From NCBI RefSeq assembly GCF_004340205.1, contig NZ_SLWB01000012.1, positions 54,862-118,861 of the forward strand: 64,000 nucleotides of DNA. Reading direction: 5' to 3'. The translations under genes were made by a program, and so were the position numbers. The notes under the pieces are model-generated. The model saw only the letters and a list, made by a program, of their open reading frames with translations, was not told the origin of the DNA and searched no databases. Position 1 is the stretch's first letter, and each line of letters opens with the position of its first letter. Shown piece by piece: positions 18,924 to 27,197 of the stretch. The stretch is from Acetobacteroides hydrogenigenes. Its GTDB lineage: Bacteria; Bacteroidota; Bacteroidia; Bacteroidales; ZOR0009.

Positions 18924-18967
18924 GTTGCCAACATTTACGCTTCTCTCATGTTCTAAAGTAAAAAAAC

Positions 18968-19921
18968 ATGAGAGCAATACAGTATACCGAATTTGGGTCT
19001 TCGTCGGTTTTAAGGCTTGTAGAGCGAGATATACCGAAACCCAGAGAAGGTGAAGTTCTGATTAAGGTTACGGCAGCAGGAGTTAATCCTGTCGACGTAA
19101 AAATCCGAAATGGGTTGCTCGTAAACCGAGTTCCCTGTGTTTTTCCCATAGTTCCTGGATGGGATTTTTCGGGTAAAATTGTTGAGCATGGCTTTGGCGC
19201 CCGCCGATTCGATATTGGAGAAAAAGTAATTGGCTACTGCCGTAGGCCAACCATTCAGCACGGAACCTATGCCGAATACATTACGGTTCCAGAAGTGTAC
19301 ATTTCCAAAGCGCCCAAAAACATACCCCTTAACGATGCAGCAGCCCTTCCGTTGGCTGGACTTACGGCCCATCAGGCTATATTTACCCATGGTGGACTGA
19401 AGAAAAATGAGGCTATCGTAATATGGGGAGCGTCAGGAGGAGTAGGTTCGTTTGCCGTTCAGCTCGCTGCCCAAAAGGACGCCAAGGTTATTGCCATTGC
19501 AAGCAAGCGAAATCATGAGTACCTAAAAAAGCTGGGAGCAAAGCACACCATCGACTACATCACGCAGAATGTGGCAGAAGAGGTGCGAAAGCTATTCCCT
19601 GAAGGAGTAGATCTTGCCTTCGACACCGTTGGCGGTGATGTTTTTAAGCAATGCTTCGATATTGTAAAAAGCACGGGCAGGGTAGTTTCTATACTAGAAA
19701 ACTTACCACAGCCCTCTCTCCTACCAAAACCGGAGATAGATTACCGCTACTGCTTTGTAGAGCCAAACTCTTCGACCCTTAACAACCTTCGAAAAATGGT
19801 AGAAGAAGGCGAACTTACAGTTTACGTGGAAGCCGAATACCCCTTGGAAAAAGCAGCCCTAGCGCACGAAAAAATATCAGAAGGACATACTAAAGGGAAG
19901 ATCATTATTGCGATGGATTAG
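18968..19921 (+). CDS. Zinc-free medium-chain dehydrogenase, quinone-oxidoreductase-like
   Basis: The 317-residue NAD(P)-dependent oxidoreductase has an N-terminal GroES-like domain (KVTAAGVNPVDVKIRNG) and a Rossmann domain with GASGGVGSFAVQLA at about 157-170. The set of cysteines that binds the structural zinc is absent, which fits the quinone oxidoreductase/zeta-crystallin branch. The substrate is unknown. It is transcribed alone between two terminators. Confidence 0.88.
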   Translation: MRAIQYTEFGSSSVLRLVERDIPKPREGEVLIKVTAAGVNPVDVKIRNGLLVNRVPCVFPIVPGWDFSGKIVEHGFGARRFDIGEKVIGYCRRPTIQHGTYAEYITVPEVYISKAPKNIPLNDAAALPLAGLTAHQAIFTHGGLKKNEAIVIWGASGGVGSFAVQLAAQKDAKVIAIASKRNHEYLKKLGAKHTIDYITQNVAEEVRKLFPEGVDLAFDTVGGDVFKQCFDIVKSTGRVVSILENLPQPSLLPKPEIDYRYCFVEPNSSTLNNLRKMVEEGELTVYVEAEYPLEKAALAHEKISEGHTKGKIIIAMD

Positions 19922-19959
19922 CTCCAAGTAAAAAACACTGACAACAATACGCATTTTAG

Positions 19960-19996
19960 TCCCTATCGACGATTCATTAATCGATAGGGATTTTTA
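19960..19996 (+). terminator. Terminator of the dehydrogenase gene
   Basis: TCCCTATCGA pairs perfectly with TCGATAGGGA over an 11-nt loop and is followed by TTTTT, 39 nt after the stop codon. Confidence 0.92.
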
Positions 19997-20034
19997 TCTT
20001 CGTAGCTAAAATTCAAACACTAAAGCAAAAGACA

Positions 20035-21213
20035 ATGAATCAGAAAAGCAGCAATCTATCTGCTCTGCCAATCTTCCTTGCATTCCTCTGCATGGGCTTT
20101 GGAGATGTAGTTGGCCCTCTAACCAGCCAAGTACAAAGCGATTTTCACCTATCCAACTTTTTGGCAGGCCTTTTAACCTTCATGGGTTTTATCATGTTTG
20201 GTCTTCTCTCTATTCCACTTGGCATTATCCAGGATAGAGTCGGAAAAAGGAAAGTTCTCATCTTCGGTCTTGCCGTTGCACTTCTTGGGCTGATACTCCC
20301 TATTATTGGCAACTTCTCGAGTTTTGTGGTGCTGCTAGTATCCATTCTGATGCTTGGAGCAGGTGCTACAAGCCTTCAAGTGGCCGGAAACCCAATTATG
20401 CGCGACGTATCACCCGAAGGGAAGTACTCTCGCAACCTTTCGCTTGGACAGTTCGTTAAGGCTATCGGTTCGCTATCGGGATCGTTGGTTCCGCTTATTG
20501 CCGCTAAGTACTGGGGGCTAGACTGGAAGATTCTCTTCCCAATCTATTCAGCGTTTATTGCACTAACCATCGTTTACATCCTTTTCGCGCACATCCACGA
20601 AAGCAAGCCCGACGAGAATGCAAAGCCTGCAACCTTCAAGTCGTGCCTTTCGCTGCTCAACAACAAGTTTATCTTAGCTATGGTGATGGGCATTTTCCTC
20701 TACGTTGGTGCCGAGGTTTCGATGTCGTCTAAGCTGCCTAACTACCTTGCCGACGTATTCAGCTACGACATCAAGAAGCTGGGACTACTCGGAACCTTAT
20801 TCTTCTTTATCGCCATCATGACTGGCCGTTTCTTTGGCTCGGTTATCCTTAACTGGATGTCGCCAAAGCGCTTCCTGGTTATCACCACCATCCTATCGAT
20901 TGTCGGAAACCTTGTGCTATTTTTTGCGCCAACCGCAACCGTAGCCTTCGTTTCGATTTTTATCATCGGATTCGGCTTTGCCAACATCTTCCCGCTAATC
21001 TTCTCGATTACCGTAGACTCGATGCCCGAAAAGGCTAACGAGATTTCGGGATTGATGGTAACCGCCATCATCGGGGGTGCCGTTGTTCCACTTCTCTTCG
21101 GATTGGTGGCTGACTACAGCAACAGCATCGTCGCCGGATTTGCAGTTCCATTAGCTTGCTTGGCGTACATTCTGTTAACAGCACTTAGCACCAGTAAGCA
21201 GGTGGCCAAATAG
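20035..21213 (+). CDS. MFS transporter, FHS (fucose/hexose:H+ symporter)-like
   Basis: This inner-membrane protein of 392 residues has about 12 hydrophobic segments. Segment A carries the loop RVGKRK after SIPLGIIQD, and the second half has YVGAEVSM, a motif shared with FucP-type sugar/H+ symporters. GAGATSLQVAGNP in the first half also resembles that family. It is probably a sugar importer, but the substrate is not readable. It is single, with a possible variant -7 box (TATCTTCG, 19996-20003) after the preceding terminator. Confidence 0.82.
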   Translation: MNQKSSNLSALPIFLAFLCMGFGDVVGPLTSQVQSDFHLSNFLAGLLTFMGFIMFGLLSIPLGIIQDRVGKRKVLIFGLAVALLGLILPIIGNFSSFVVLLVSILMLGAGATSLQVAGNPIMRDVSPEGKYSRNLSLGQFVKAIGSLSGSLVPLIAAKYWGLDWKILFPIYSAFIALTIVYILFAHIHESKPDENAKPATFKSCLSLLNNKFILAMVMGIFLYVGAEVSMSSKLPNYLADVFSYDIKKLGLLGTLFFFIAIMTGRFFGSVILNWMSPKRFLVITTILSIVGNLVLFFAPTATVAFVSIFIIGFGFANIFPLIFSITVDSMPEKANEISGLMVTAIIGGAVVPLLFGLVADYSNSIVAGFAVPLACLAYILLTALSTSKQVAK

Positions 21214-21222
21214 TTTTTTTAC

Positions 21223-21230
21223 TATATTTG
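21223..21230 (+). promoter_or_regulatory. -7 box of a candidate small RNA
   Basis: TATATTTG starts 9 nt after the MFS stop codon. The next coding start is about 285 nt away and a terminator intervenes, so the box would drive a transcript of only about 78 nt. Confidence 0.5.
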
Positions 21231-21235
21231 CAGAA

Positions 21236-21313
21236 CCAATTTATACCCCAGATATCTTAGGATATCGATCTTGCAAGCCCAGATACCTTAGTCAGTATCT
21301 GGGCAATTTTTTT
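21236..21313 (+). ncRNA. Candidate terminated small RNA with two alternative hairpins
   Basis: Between the TATATTTG box and a strong terminator is a segment of about 78 nt with no coding potential. Hairpin 1 is GATATC-TTAG-GATATC (21251-21266). Hairpin 2 is the terminator, CCCAGATAC with GTATCTGGG (21278-21303), followed by seven T residues (21307-21313). CCCAGATA occurs twice (from 21247 and from 21278), so TATCTGGG could pair with either copy and disrupt hairpin 1. This could be a small RNA, or simply the 3' end of the MFS transcript with a chance promoter match. Confidence 0.45.
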
Positions 21314-21403
21314 GCACCTATGGTACCAAGACACAAGGCACAGGATACAAGAAAGCCGATCAAAACCATCTTTTAGGCTGTCAAGTATAGTTGGCGTAAG
21401 CCT

Positions 21404-21431
21404 CGTGATACGTGATACGTGCATCGTGATA
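21404..21431. repeat. Heptamer tandem repeat, CGTGATA family
   Basis: Four consecutive 7-bp units, CGTGATA, CGTGATA, CGTGCAT and CGTGATA, are followed by the related CCGATGATA. It is intergenic, upstream of the DUF2807 gene. Confidence 0.65.
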
Positions 21432-21515
21432 CCGATGATACTGAACTATTACTTTTTTTACTCCTAAGGTGACTTTCCTTCCTTTTTTTCTTACTTTTAG
21501 GGAAAGCCAACCGCC

Positions 21516-22214
21516 ATGAGACGACTGCTCACACTCCTCGCAATACTGACGTTACCTATACTCGTAGAGGCATCGGACGTCACCAGCAAAACCATCAAAC
21601 TCCCCAGCTTTAACCGGATAGCCGTAGTAGGCAGCTACAACATCCACATGGATCAAGCAAGCAGCCCTACCCTTACCATTATCGGACAAGATCAAATTTT
21701 GGAGCGCGTTAAGGTATCGGTCCGCGAAGGGCTGCTCCTAATCGAAATGCCCAAGCAGCGCGACCGCCGCATGCGCCTTAAAAGCGCCGAAATACCCACC
21801 CTTCGCCTATCGTTTAAGAGCATCAGCAACCTTTTTATCGATGGGTATGCCGATATCGCATCGCCTCGGCCCCTAACCTTCGACATGCTAACGGTAACCC
21901 TCAAAGGCTCGAGCAAGCTAACCCTATCGCTCGTATGCAACCACCTTGCCGTAGAAACCAGCGGGGCAACCTACATTAAGGCCACGGGGAAATCCAAAAC
22001 ATTCGACCTACGCATGAAGGGGTCCGGCATGTTCGACGGGTACAACTTGGCAACCCAAAAGGCTATGGTAACCATAGAAGGAACCGGTAAGGCTCGAATA
22101 AATGCGGTGGAAAAGCTTACCGGCACCATCAGCGTCTTTGGAACGCTCTTCTACAAGGGAAACCCCGTTGTTGATGTCTCGAAGAATTTCGGCATCGTCA
22201 AGCAGATACCCTAA
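21516..22214 (+). CDS. DUF2807 (GIN domain) secreted protein
   Basis: The 232-residue protein has a signal peptide (MRRLLTLLAILTLPILVEAS). A DUF2807-type right-handed beta structure follows: FNRIAVVGSYNIHMDQASSP near the start, then repeating short strands with S/G turns (LKGSSKLTLSL, VETSGATYIKATG, MKGSGMFDGYNL). This putative adhesin-head family is common in Bacteroidota and its function is not established. It is transcribed alone, and the 41-bp repeat array starts about 50 nt after its stop codon. Confidence 0.8.
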   Translation: MRRLLTLLAILTLPILVEASDVTSKTIKLPSFNRIAVVGSYNIHMDQASSPTLTIIGQDQILERVKVSVREGLLLIEMPKQRDRRMRLKSAEIPTLRLSFKSISNLFIDGYADIASPRPLTFDMLTVTLKGSSKLTLSLVCNHLAVETSGATYIKATGKSKTFDLRMKGSGMFDGYNLATQKAMVTIEGTGKARINAVEKLTGTISVFGTLFYKGNPVVDVSKNFGIVKQIP

Positions 22215-22264
22215 CGTTATCTTTAAAAACTCTATTGGCGTATATACTAAGGAAATCACCTTGA

Positions 22265-22592
22265 AATCTTCGTAGCTTACGAAAAGCGCACGGCGATCCC
22301 TGGGAGTTCTTCGTAGCTTACGAAAAGCGTACGGTGCCCCCTTGGAGATTTCCGTAGCTTACGAAAGGTGTACGGCGACCCCTAGGAGATTTTCGTAGCT
22401 TACGAAAAGCGTACGGCGACCCCTAGGAGATTTTCGTAGCTTACGAAAAGCGTACGGTGCCCCCTTGGAGATTTTCGTAGCTTACGAAAGGTGTACGGCG
22501 ACCCCTAGGAGATTTTCGTAGCTTACGAAAAGCGTACGGTGCCCCCTTGGAGATTTTCGTAGCTTACGAAAAGCATACGGCGACCACCGAAA
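22265..22592. repeat. 41-bp tandem repeat, 8 units, each with a palindrome
   Basis: Eight units with exact 41-bp period lie between the convergent DUF2807 and oxidoreductase genes (CGTAGC at 22271, 22312, 22353, 22394, 22435, 22476, 22517 and 22558). Most contain the hairpin TTTCGTA-GCT-TACGAAA or a close variant. The link between palindromes occurs in two forms, around GGCGACCCCTAGGA and GGTGCCCCCTTGGA, which partly alternate. No unique spacers are present, so this is not a CRISPR array. Confidence 0.92.
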
Positions 22593-22624
22593 TTACGTTG
22601 TTGACTTCATCGACCCTACCCCAT

Positions 22625-22651
22625 AAAAAAAGCGGCCCCAAAGGACCGCTT
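22625..22651 (-). terminator. Terminator of the 2-oxoacid oxidoreductase operon
   Basis: On the minus strand AGCGG..CC pairs with GG..CCGCT with one internal mismatch and is followed by T residues. It lies 25 nt after the end of the gamma-subunit gene. Confidence 0.8.
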
Positions 22652-22676
22652 CTTTACCTATAATAACCATTTGCTG

Positions 22677-23228
22677 CTAGAGCACATTAACAGCCTTTAC
22701 TGCATCCATTCCTCGTTGAATGGCCTCCTCGTTCATTGGAATGAGGTGGTGATGGCGAGCTGGAAGCGACTTCTCGAGTCCCTTGCGCACGTTCTCCATC
22801 TTCACGATTGGCTTCACGCTAAGGAATCCTCCAAGCACGATCATGTTAAACGCCTTTGCGTTGTTCATGCGGGCAGCTTCCTCGGCAGCCTCAATACGGT
22901 AGATGTTGATATCGGTACGGGTTGGATGGTGAACGATTCCGTTTGGATCGTAGATGAGCACGCCACCGGGCTTTACCAGCTCGGCGAACTTGTCCATTGA
23001 TTGCTGGTTAAGGATGATGGCCGTATCGTACTCGTGAACAATAGGCGAGCTGATACGATCATCGCTAAGGATTACGGTAACGTTAGCGGTACCACCGCGC
23101 ATCTCAGGGCCGTACGAAGGCATCCAGGTAATCTCCTGGCCCTGCATGATGCCCGAGTAGGCAAGAATTTTACCCATTGATAGAACGCCTTGTCCACCAA
23201 ATCCAGCTATAATGATTTCTTCTTTCAT
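22677..23228 (-). CDS. 2-oxoacid:ferredoxin oxidoreductase, gamma subunit
   Basis: The 183-residue gamma subunit of the PFOR/VOR/KOR family has the hallmark motifs GFGGQGVLSMGKILA near the N-terminus and MPSYGPEMRGGTAN at about 37-50. It helps bind coenzyme A in the complex that converts a 2-oxoacid, CoA and oxidised ferredoxin to acyl-CoA, CO2 and reduced ferredoxin, or the reverse. It is the last gene of the five-gene operon, 29 nt after the beta subunit gene. Confidence 0.93.
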   Translation of the reverse strand: MKEEIIIAGFGGQGVLSMGKILAYSGIMQGQEITWMPSYGPEMRGGTANVTVILSDDRISSPIVHEYDTAIILNQQSMDKFAELVKPGGVLIYDPNGIVHHPTRTDINIYRIEAAEEAARMNNAKAFNMIVLGGFLSVKPIVKMENVRKGLEKSLPARHHHLIPMNEEAIQRGMDAVKAVNVL

Positions 23229-23257
23229 TGCTTTTGAACTTTTGATGTTAGAAATGG

Positions 23258-24028
23258 CTATTCGTCTTTAAGATCGCCAAGCGGATAGTATGGGAACATG
23301 TTTTCCTCCATCCACTGGTTCGATTTTACTGGAGATAGCTTCCAACCCGAGTTGCAAGTACCTACCACCTCTACGAACGAGGTTCCCTTACGGGCAGCTG
23401 CATTTTCGAAAGCCTTACGAATAGCCTTCTTTGCCTTGCGAACAGCGGCAGGCGTTTGGGCGCTCTGGCGGGTTACAAACGAAGTTCCGGGCAGCTGAGC
23501 AATAAGCTCGGTAATGCGCAAAGGGTGTCCGTTAAGCTCTACCGAACGTCCGTAAGGAGTGGTAGCCGTTTTTTGTCCGATAAGGGTAGTTGGAGCCATC
23601 TGTCCACCGGTCATACCGTAGATGGCGTTGTTAACGAAGATCACCACGATGTTCTCTCCACGGTTGCAGGCGTGCATAATTTCTGCAGTACCAATCGAGG
23701 CAAGGTCGCCGTCGCCTTGGTAGGTAAACACGTGCTTTTCTGGGTTAAGACGCTTAGCAGCGGTAGCCAATGCGGGAGCACGACCGTGAGCGGCTTGCAA
23801 CCAGTCGATGTCGAGGTAGTTGTAGGCCAACACCGAACATCCTACAGGCGATACGCCAATGGTATCTTCCTGAATGCCCATTTCGTCGATAACCTCGGCA
23901 ATCAGCTTATGAATAACGCCGTGGGTACATCCGGGGCAGTAGTGCATTACATTATCGGTAAGCACTTTTGCTTTTTCGTAAACCAAATTTTCTGGTTTTA
24001 CGATATCTTGAATTGAAATTTCTGCCAT
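23258..24028 (-). CDS. 2-oxoacid:ferredoxin oxidoreductase, beta (thiamine diphosphate) subunit
   Basis: The 256-residue catalytic subunit binds thiamine diphosphate and Mg2+ through GDGD (105-108) and the following NN (133-134) in VIFVNNAIYGMTGGQ. CPGC at 31-34 fits a cluster-ligand motif of the family. It starts 2 nt after the alpha-subunit stop codon, so translation is probably coupled. Substrate preference (branched-chain oxoacid versus 2-oxoglutarate) is suggested only by neighbours. Confidence 0.94.
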   Translation of the reverse strand: MAEISIQDIVKPENLVYEKAKVLTDNVMHYCPGCTHGVIHKLIAEVIDEMGIQEDTIGVSPVGCSVLAYNYLDIDWLQAAHGRAPALATAAKRLNPEKHVFTYQGDGDLASIGTAEIMHACNRGENIVVIFVNNAIYGMTGGQMAPTTLIGQKTATTPYGRSVELNGHPLRITELIAQLPGTSFVTRQSAQTPAAVRKAKKAIRKAFENAAARKGTSFVEVVGTCNSGWKLSPVKSNQWMEENMFPYYPLGDLKDE

Positions 24029-24030
24029 CG

Positions 24031-25119
24031 CTATTTTCCTCCTAAGAAGTTAGTCTTAATTGCATCAACCACCTCGTTTGGCGAAGGGATCATACCGCCA
24101 TACCTACCGAAATGGTAAACAGGAACCTGTCCGTTTACAGCAAGCTTAACATCCTCTACCATTTGTCCGGCGCTCATTTCTACAGAAAGGAATCCCTTTA
24201 CGTGCGAAAGGTGTGCTTGAATTTCCTTGGTAGGATAAGGGAATAGGGTGATTGGACGAAGAAGACCAACCTTAATTCCTTCTGCACGGCAAAGCTCAAC
24301 GGCCTTCGATGATATACGAGCTGATGATCCGTACGCAACGATGATGTAATCGGCATCCTCGCACATGATCTCTTCGCAACGAACTTCCTTCTCGCGAATC
24401 ACAGCGTACTTAGCTTGCAGCTTGTGGTTGAATACCTCTTGACGAGCAGACTCCAGCTCCAACGAAGTTGCAATATGGCGCTCACGATCGGCAGTCTTGC
24501 CGGTACAAGCCCAATCGCCATAGTTCTTAATGATCTCTTCTTTTGTCCAACGTGGCTTGAAATCATCAAGGTAAACCTTCTCCATCATTTGGCCAATAAC
24601 GCCGTCAGATAGGATCATGGCTGGGGTACGGTACTTAAATGCAAGTTCGAAGGATAGATCAACGAAGTCGTACATTTCTTGAACCGAAGCAGGGGCAAGT
24701 ACGATCATATGGTAATCGCCGTGTCCGCCACCCTTAACGGCTTGGAAGTAGTCCGACTGTGCAGGCTGGATCGTTCCAAGGCCGGGGCCTCCACGAACAA
24801 CGTTCACCACCAAGCAAGGAAGCTCGGCACCTGCCAAATATGTCAAACCTTCGCACATCAAGCTAACGCCTGGCGACGAAGACGATGTCATTACTTTTTT
24901 TCCGGTAGCAGCTCCACCATAGAGCATGTTAATGGACGATGTTTCGCTTTCGGCCTGCAAAACAACCATTCCTGTTTCCTCCCATGGCTTACGAACCATA
25001 AGAGTTTCCATTACTTCGGACTGTGGGGTAATTGGATATCCAAAGTAGCCATCGCAACCGCAACGAATCGCAGCTTCTGCAATAGCCTCATTCCCCTTCA
25101 TTAGCCTTAGCTCTTTCAT
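24031..25119 (-). CDS. vorB: 2-oxoacid:ferredoxin oxidoreductase, alpha subunit (VorB-type)
   Basis: The 362-residue alpha subunit carries the pyrimidine-binding domain (MKGNEAIAEAAIRCGCDG, then YPITPQSEVMETL) and a transketolase-C-like domain (GSSARISSKAVELCRAEGIK). This arrangement is the one usually named 3-methyl-2-oxobutanoate dehydrogenase subunit VorB. It sits between the ferredoxin and beta-subunit genes. The adjacent aminotransferase supports use of amino-acid-derived oxoacids such as 2-oxoisovalerate. Confidence 0.92.
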   Translation of the reverse strand: MKELRLMKGNEAIAEAAIRCGCDGYFGYPITPQSEVMETLMVRKPWEETGMVVLQAESETSSINMLYGGAATGKKVMTSSSSPGVSLMCEGLTYLAGAELPCLVVNVVRGGPGLGTIQPAQSDYFQAVKGGGHGDYHMIVLAPASVQEMYDFVDLSFELAFKYRTPAMILSDGVIGQMMEKVYLDDFKPRWTKEEIIKNYGDWACTGKTADRERHIATSLELESARQEVFNHKLQAKYAVIREKEVRCEEIMCEDADYIIVAYGSSARISSKAVELCRAEGIKVGLLRPITLFPYPTKEIQAHLSHVKGFLSVEMSAGQMVEDVKLAVNGQVPVYHFGRYGGMIPSPNEVVDAIKTNFLGGK

Positions 25120-25147
25120 ATTCTTTTGCTATTCTAGTTAGGGTAAA

Positions 25148-25378
25148 TTAGGCCTCAACTTTGACCTTGTAAACTGTAATAACGCTGTCGGGACAAACTA
25201 GTGCGCAGCTAGTGCATCCTACGCAGCTTTCTGGATTTTCCATGTAAGCGTAGTTGTAGCCCTTACCGTTTACTTCTTGCGCAAGGCTAATAACTTTAGT
25301 TGGACAAGCGACAACGCAAAGAGAGCATCCTTTGCATTTCTCCATGTCGACAACAATCGCTCCTCGAATTTTTGCCAT
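25148..25378 (-). CDS. 2[4Fe-4S] ferredoxin, delta subunit of the oxoacid oxidoreductase
   Basis: The 76-residue protein has two complete cluster-binding motifs, CKGCSLCVVACP (Cys 15, 18, 21, 25) and CVGCTSCALVCP (Cys 52, 55, 58, 62). It carries electrons from the thiamine centre to external ferredoxin. Its position directly before the alpha subunit gene shows that it is a dedicated delta subunit. Confidence 0.95.
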   Translation of the reverse strand: MAKIRGAIVVDMEKCKGCSLCVVACPTKVISLAQEVNGKGYNYAYMENPESCVGCTSCALVCPDSVITVYKVKVEA

Positions 25379-25405
25379 ATGCAGTTATTTTGTTGGATTG
25401 TTCGT

Positions 25406-26767
25406 TTATAGTGCGGTAGATTGGGCCACAGCCTTATCTACCTTATGATTTTCGTTGAACATTTTCAAGCGCTCTTCCAGGATGCCAAACTGGCTTCTAG
25501 CCACTTGGGATACGCAAGCACGAATACCCTCGCGCTTACTTCCTGTGGTGCTTAGCGAGATGGCACTTACACCGTAGTAGAGTAGTTCTTCAAGAAGTTC
25601 CTCTCCCGTCAGATTCTGGTATCCAACCGTAAAGTAGAACCCATCGGCAAGCACCTTATCCTCGTCCCTGTCGTAAACAATATGGAACCCATTTTGCTCA
25701 AATATCTGTTTAAGGATCTTAGCCTTCTCGCCGTACTCGCGCGTTTCTTCAACGAAGTTGTACTTACCATCGTTTACAGCCTTCAGAAGTGCAGCAAAAC
25801 CGTACTGAACCGAGTGGGCAACTCCGGAAGATAACCCGTAGATAGGTCCAAAAATCATAGCCTTTCCAAACTCATCATTAGGGAAAAACCGCTTTAGATC
25901 TGGGAAACGACGCTTAAAGAGCACATCCGATATCACCACACAGCCAATACGCTGTCCGGCATAGCTAAATGCCTTCGACCCCGAGATGAGCATCAGATAG
26001 TTATCGGTATACTTTGCAACAGTAGGCTGGTAAGGTGGCACTCCAGGTTTAGACATATCCACACGAAAGTCCATCGCAAAATATGCTAAATCCTCAACTA
26101 CCACAACATCGTAACGGGTTGCAAGATCGCCTATAATTTGCAGTTCCTTCTCGGTTAAGCATACCCAAGTTGGATTATTCGGATTCGAGTAAATGATACA
26201 AGAGATGTTGCCTTCCTGCAAGTACTTCTCCAGCTTCGAGCGCAGCTTTTCTCCTCGGTAGTTATAAACGTCGAATGTTTCATACTTCATACCAAGCATT
26301 CTAAGCTGGTTTTTCTGTACAGGGAAGCCCGGATCAATAAAAAGGACGGTATCTTTAGCCTTATCACATCTGTTAGCAACCATAAAGGCAGCCATCCCTC
26401 CTTGCATCGATCCTACTGTAGGAATGCATCCTTCCTCGCGAACCTCGACATTAAGAAAGTTCTTTACAAAACGCGACATCTCCTTTTTTAGGGGGTCAAT
26501 TCCCTCTATCGAAGGGTAAACAGCCGTAACACCACTCCTTAAAGCCTCAATTTCTGCCTCAATAGCAATAGCAGGTGTTGCTAATCCAGGAACCCCCATT
26601 TCCATTTTCACGAACTGCGAATTGGTTGCTTTTTCGATTTGCACAACCAATTTAACAAGCTCGCGTATAGAGGATTTGCCTACATTTGCAATACCCGACT
26701 CGCGCTTTAACCGATCAACGGTTTCAATGTCTATAGGAGTTTGATGCATAGCTTCAGAATGATTCAT
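25406..26767 (-). CDS. Pyridoxal phosphate-dependent aminotransferase (class I/II)
   Basis: The 453-residue fold-type I aminotransferase has the Schiff-base lysine at K265 in SGSKAFSYAGQRIG, SNPNNPTW at 194-201 and VVVVEDLAYF at 221-230. It is first in the operon with the four oxidoreductase subunits and lies 27 nt before the ferredoxin gene. It probably generates the 2-oxoacid that the complex oxidises. A second ATG at residue 7 is an alternative start. The amino-acid substrate is inferred from context only. Confidence 0.9.
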   Translation of the reverse strand: MNHSEAMHQTPIDIETVDRLKRESGIANVGKSSIRELVKLVVQIEKATNSQFVKMEMGVPGLATPAIAIEAEIEALRSGVTAVYPSIEGIDPLKKEMSRFVKNFLNVEVREEGCIPTVGSMQGGMAAFMVANRCDKAKDTVLFIDPGFPVQKNQLRMLGMKYETFDVYNYRGEKLRSKLEKYLQEGNISCIIYSNPNNPTWVCLTEKELQIIGDLATRYDVVVVEDLAYFAMDFRVDMSKPGVPPYQPTVAKYTDNYLMLISGSKAFSYAGQRIGCVVISDVLFKRRFPDLKRFFPNDEFGKAMIFGPIYGLSSGVAHSVQYGFAALLKAVNDGKYNFVEETREYGEKAKILKQIFEQNGFHIVYDRDEDKVLADGFYFTVGYQNLTGEELLEELLYYGVSAISLSTTGSKREGIRACVSQVARSQFGILEERLKMFNENHKVDKAVAQSTAL

Positions 26768-27031
26768 TTTTCAGGTTGACAATTTTACTGAATATTTTAA
26801 TAAATAAAAACGATTTAATAGTTTTTTCTTGGCTTAACAGATAATTTATAAACATTTCAACCGCATATGGTATCACATTGTAGGTGACAACTAATAAATC
26901 AACGGTAAAATATAACAATTTTCCCAGAAGCCAGTTACATTTCATTTAAAATCACCTTCTTTTACTTACAATTATCAACTCAAAACCACCTCAACTTTAA
27001 ATATTATAAGCACAAAAACCATCTTTAAAGC
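26768..27031. other. AT-rich leader region of the aminotransferase/oxidoreductase operon
   Basis: No gene is supported. On the minus strand TAAAATTG, one base from the TAnnTTTG consensus, lies about 12 nt before the start codon and may be the -7 box. No strong hairpin is visible. Confidence 0.35.
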
Positions 27032-27070
27032 AAAAAAAAACGACTTGCAGGTTTTAAACCTGAAGCCGTT
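27032..27070 (-). terminator. Terminator of the candidate RNA or upstream membrane gene
   Basis: On the minus strand CGGCTTCAGGTTT pairs with AAACCTGCAAGTCG with one mismatch and one bulge, then nine T residues follow. Confidence 0.85.
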
Positions 27071-27170
27071 TCCATATCATACGTAAAAGAAAGAATCTTT
27101 TGGGTTCCTATATTCCGCTAACAGAACTACGTAGACCTCTTCCTGTTTTCCTTCGTCGTAAAGTTTTCCG
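27032..27170 (-). ncRNA. Candidate structured RNA ending in a terminator
   Basis: A minus-strand TATATTTG box (27182-27175) precedes about 139 nt that end in a strong terminator hairpin and nine T residues (27040-27032). Inside, two copies of the self-complementary UACGUA can pair and enclose two smaller hairpins, GUUC..GGAAC and AAAAGA-UUCUU-UCUUUU, giving a three-way junction. No reading frame of note exists. It could be an independent small RNA or only the 3' end of the transcript of the gene ending at 27198. I could not match it to 6S, SRP, RNase P or tmRNA sequence. Confidence 0.45.
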
Positions 27171-27174
27171 AATT

Positions 27175-27182
27175 CAAATATA
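27175..27182 (-). promoter_or_regulatory. -7 box of the candidate structured RNA
   Basis: TATATTTG on the minus strand lies in the gap after the membrane-protein gene ending at 27198. No coding region follows before the terminator at 27032. Confidence 0.45.
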
Positions 27183-27197
27183 GCGAAATATCATTAA

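Noticed and set aside
22265..22592. Possible CRISPR array
   Set aside because: Units are contiguous and of constant 41 bp with no unique spacers, and no cas genes are present in the window.
23456..24016. Plus-strand open frame of 186 codons opposite the beta-subunit gene
   Set aside because: It is the complement of a highly conserved oxidoreductase gene, and its product has no recognisable features.
27032..27170. 6S, SRP, RNase P or tmRNA identity for the candidate RNA
   Set aside because: None of the conserved sequence blocks of those RNAs could be found, so only a structural description is given.
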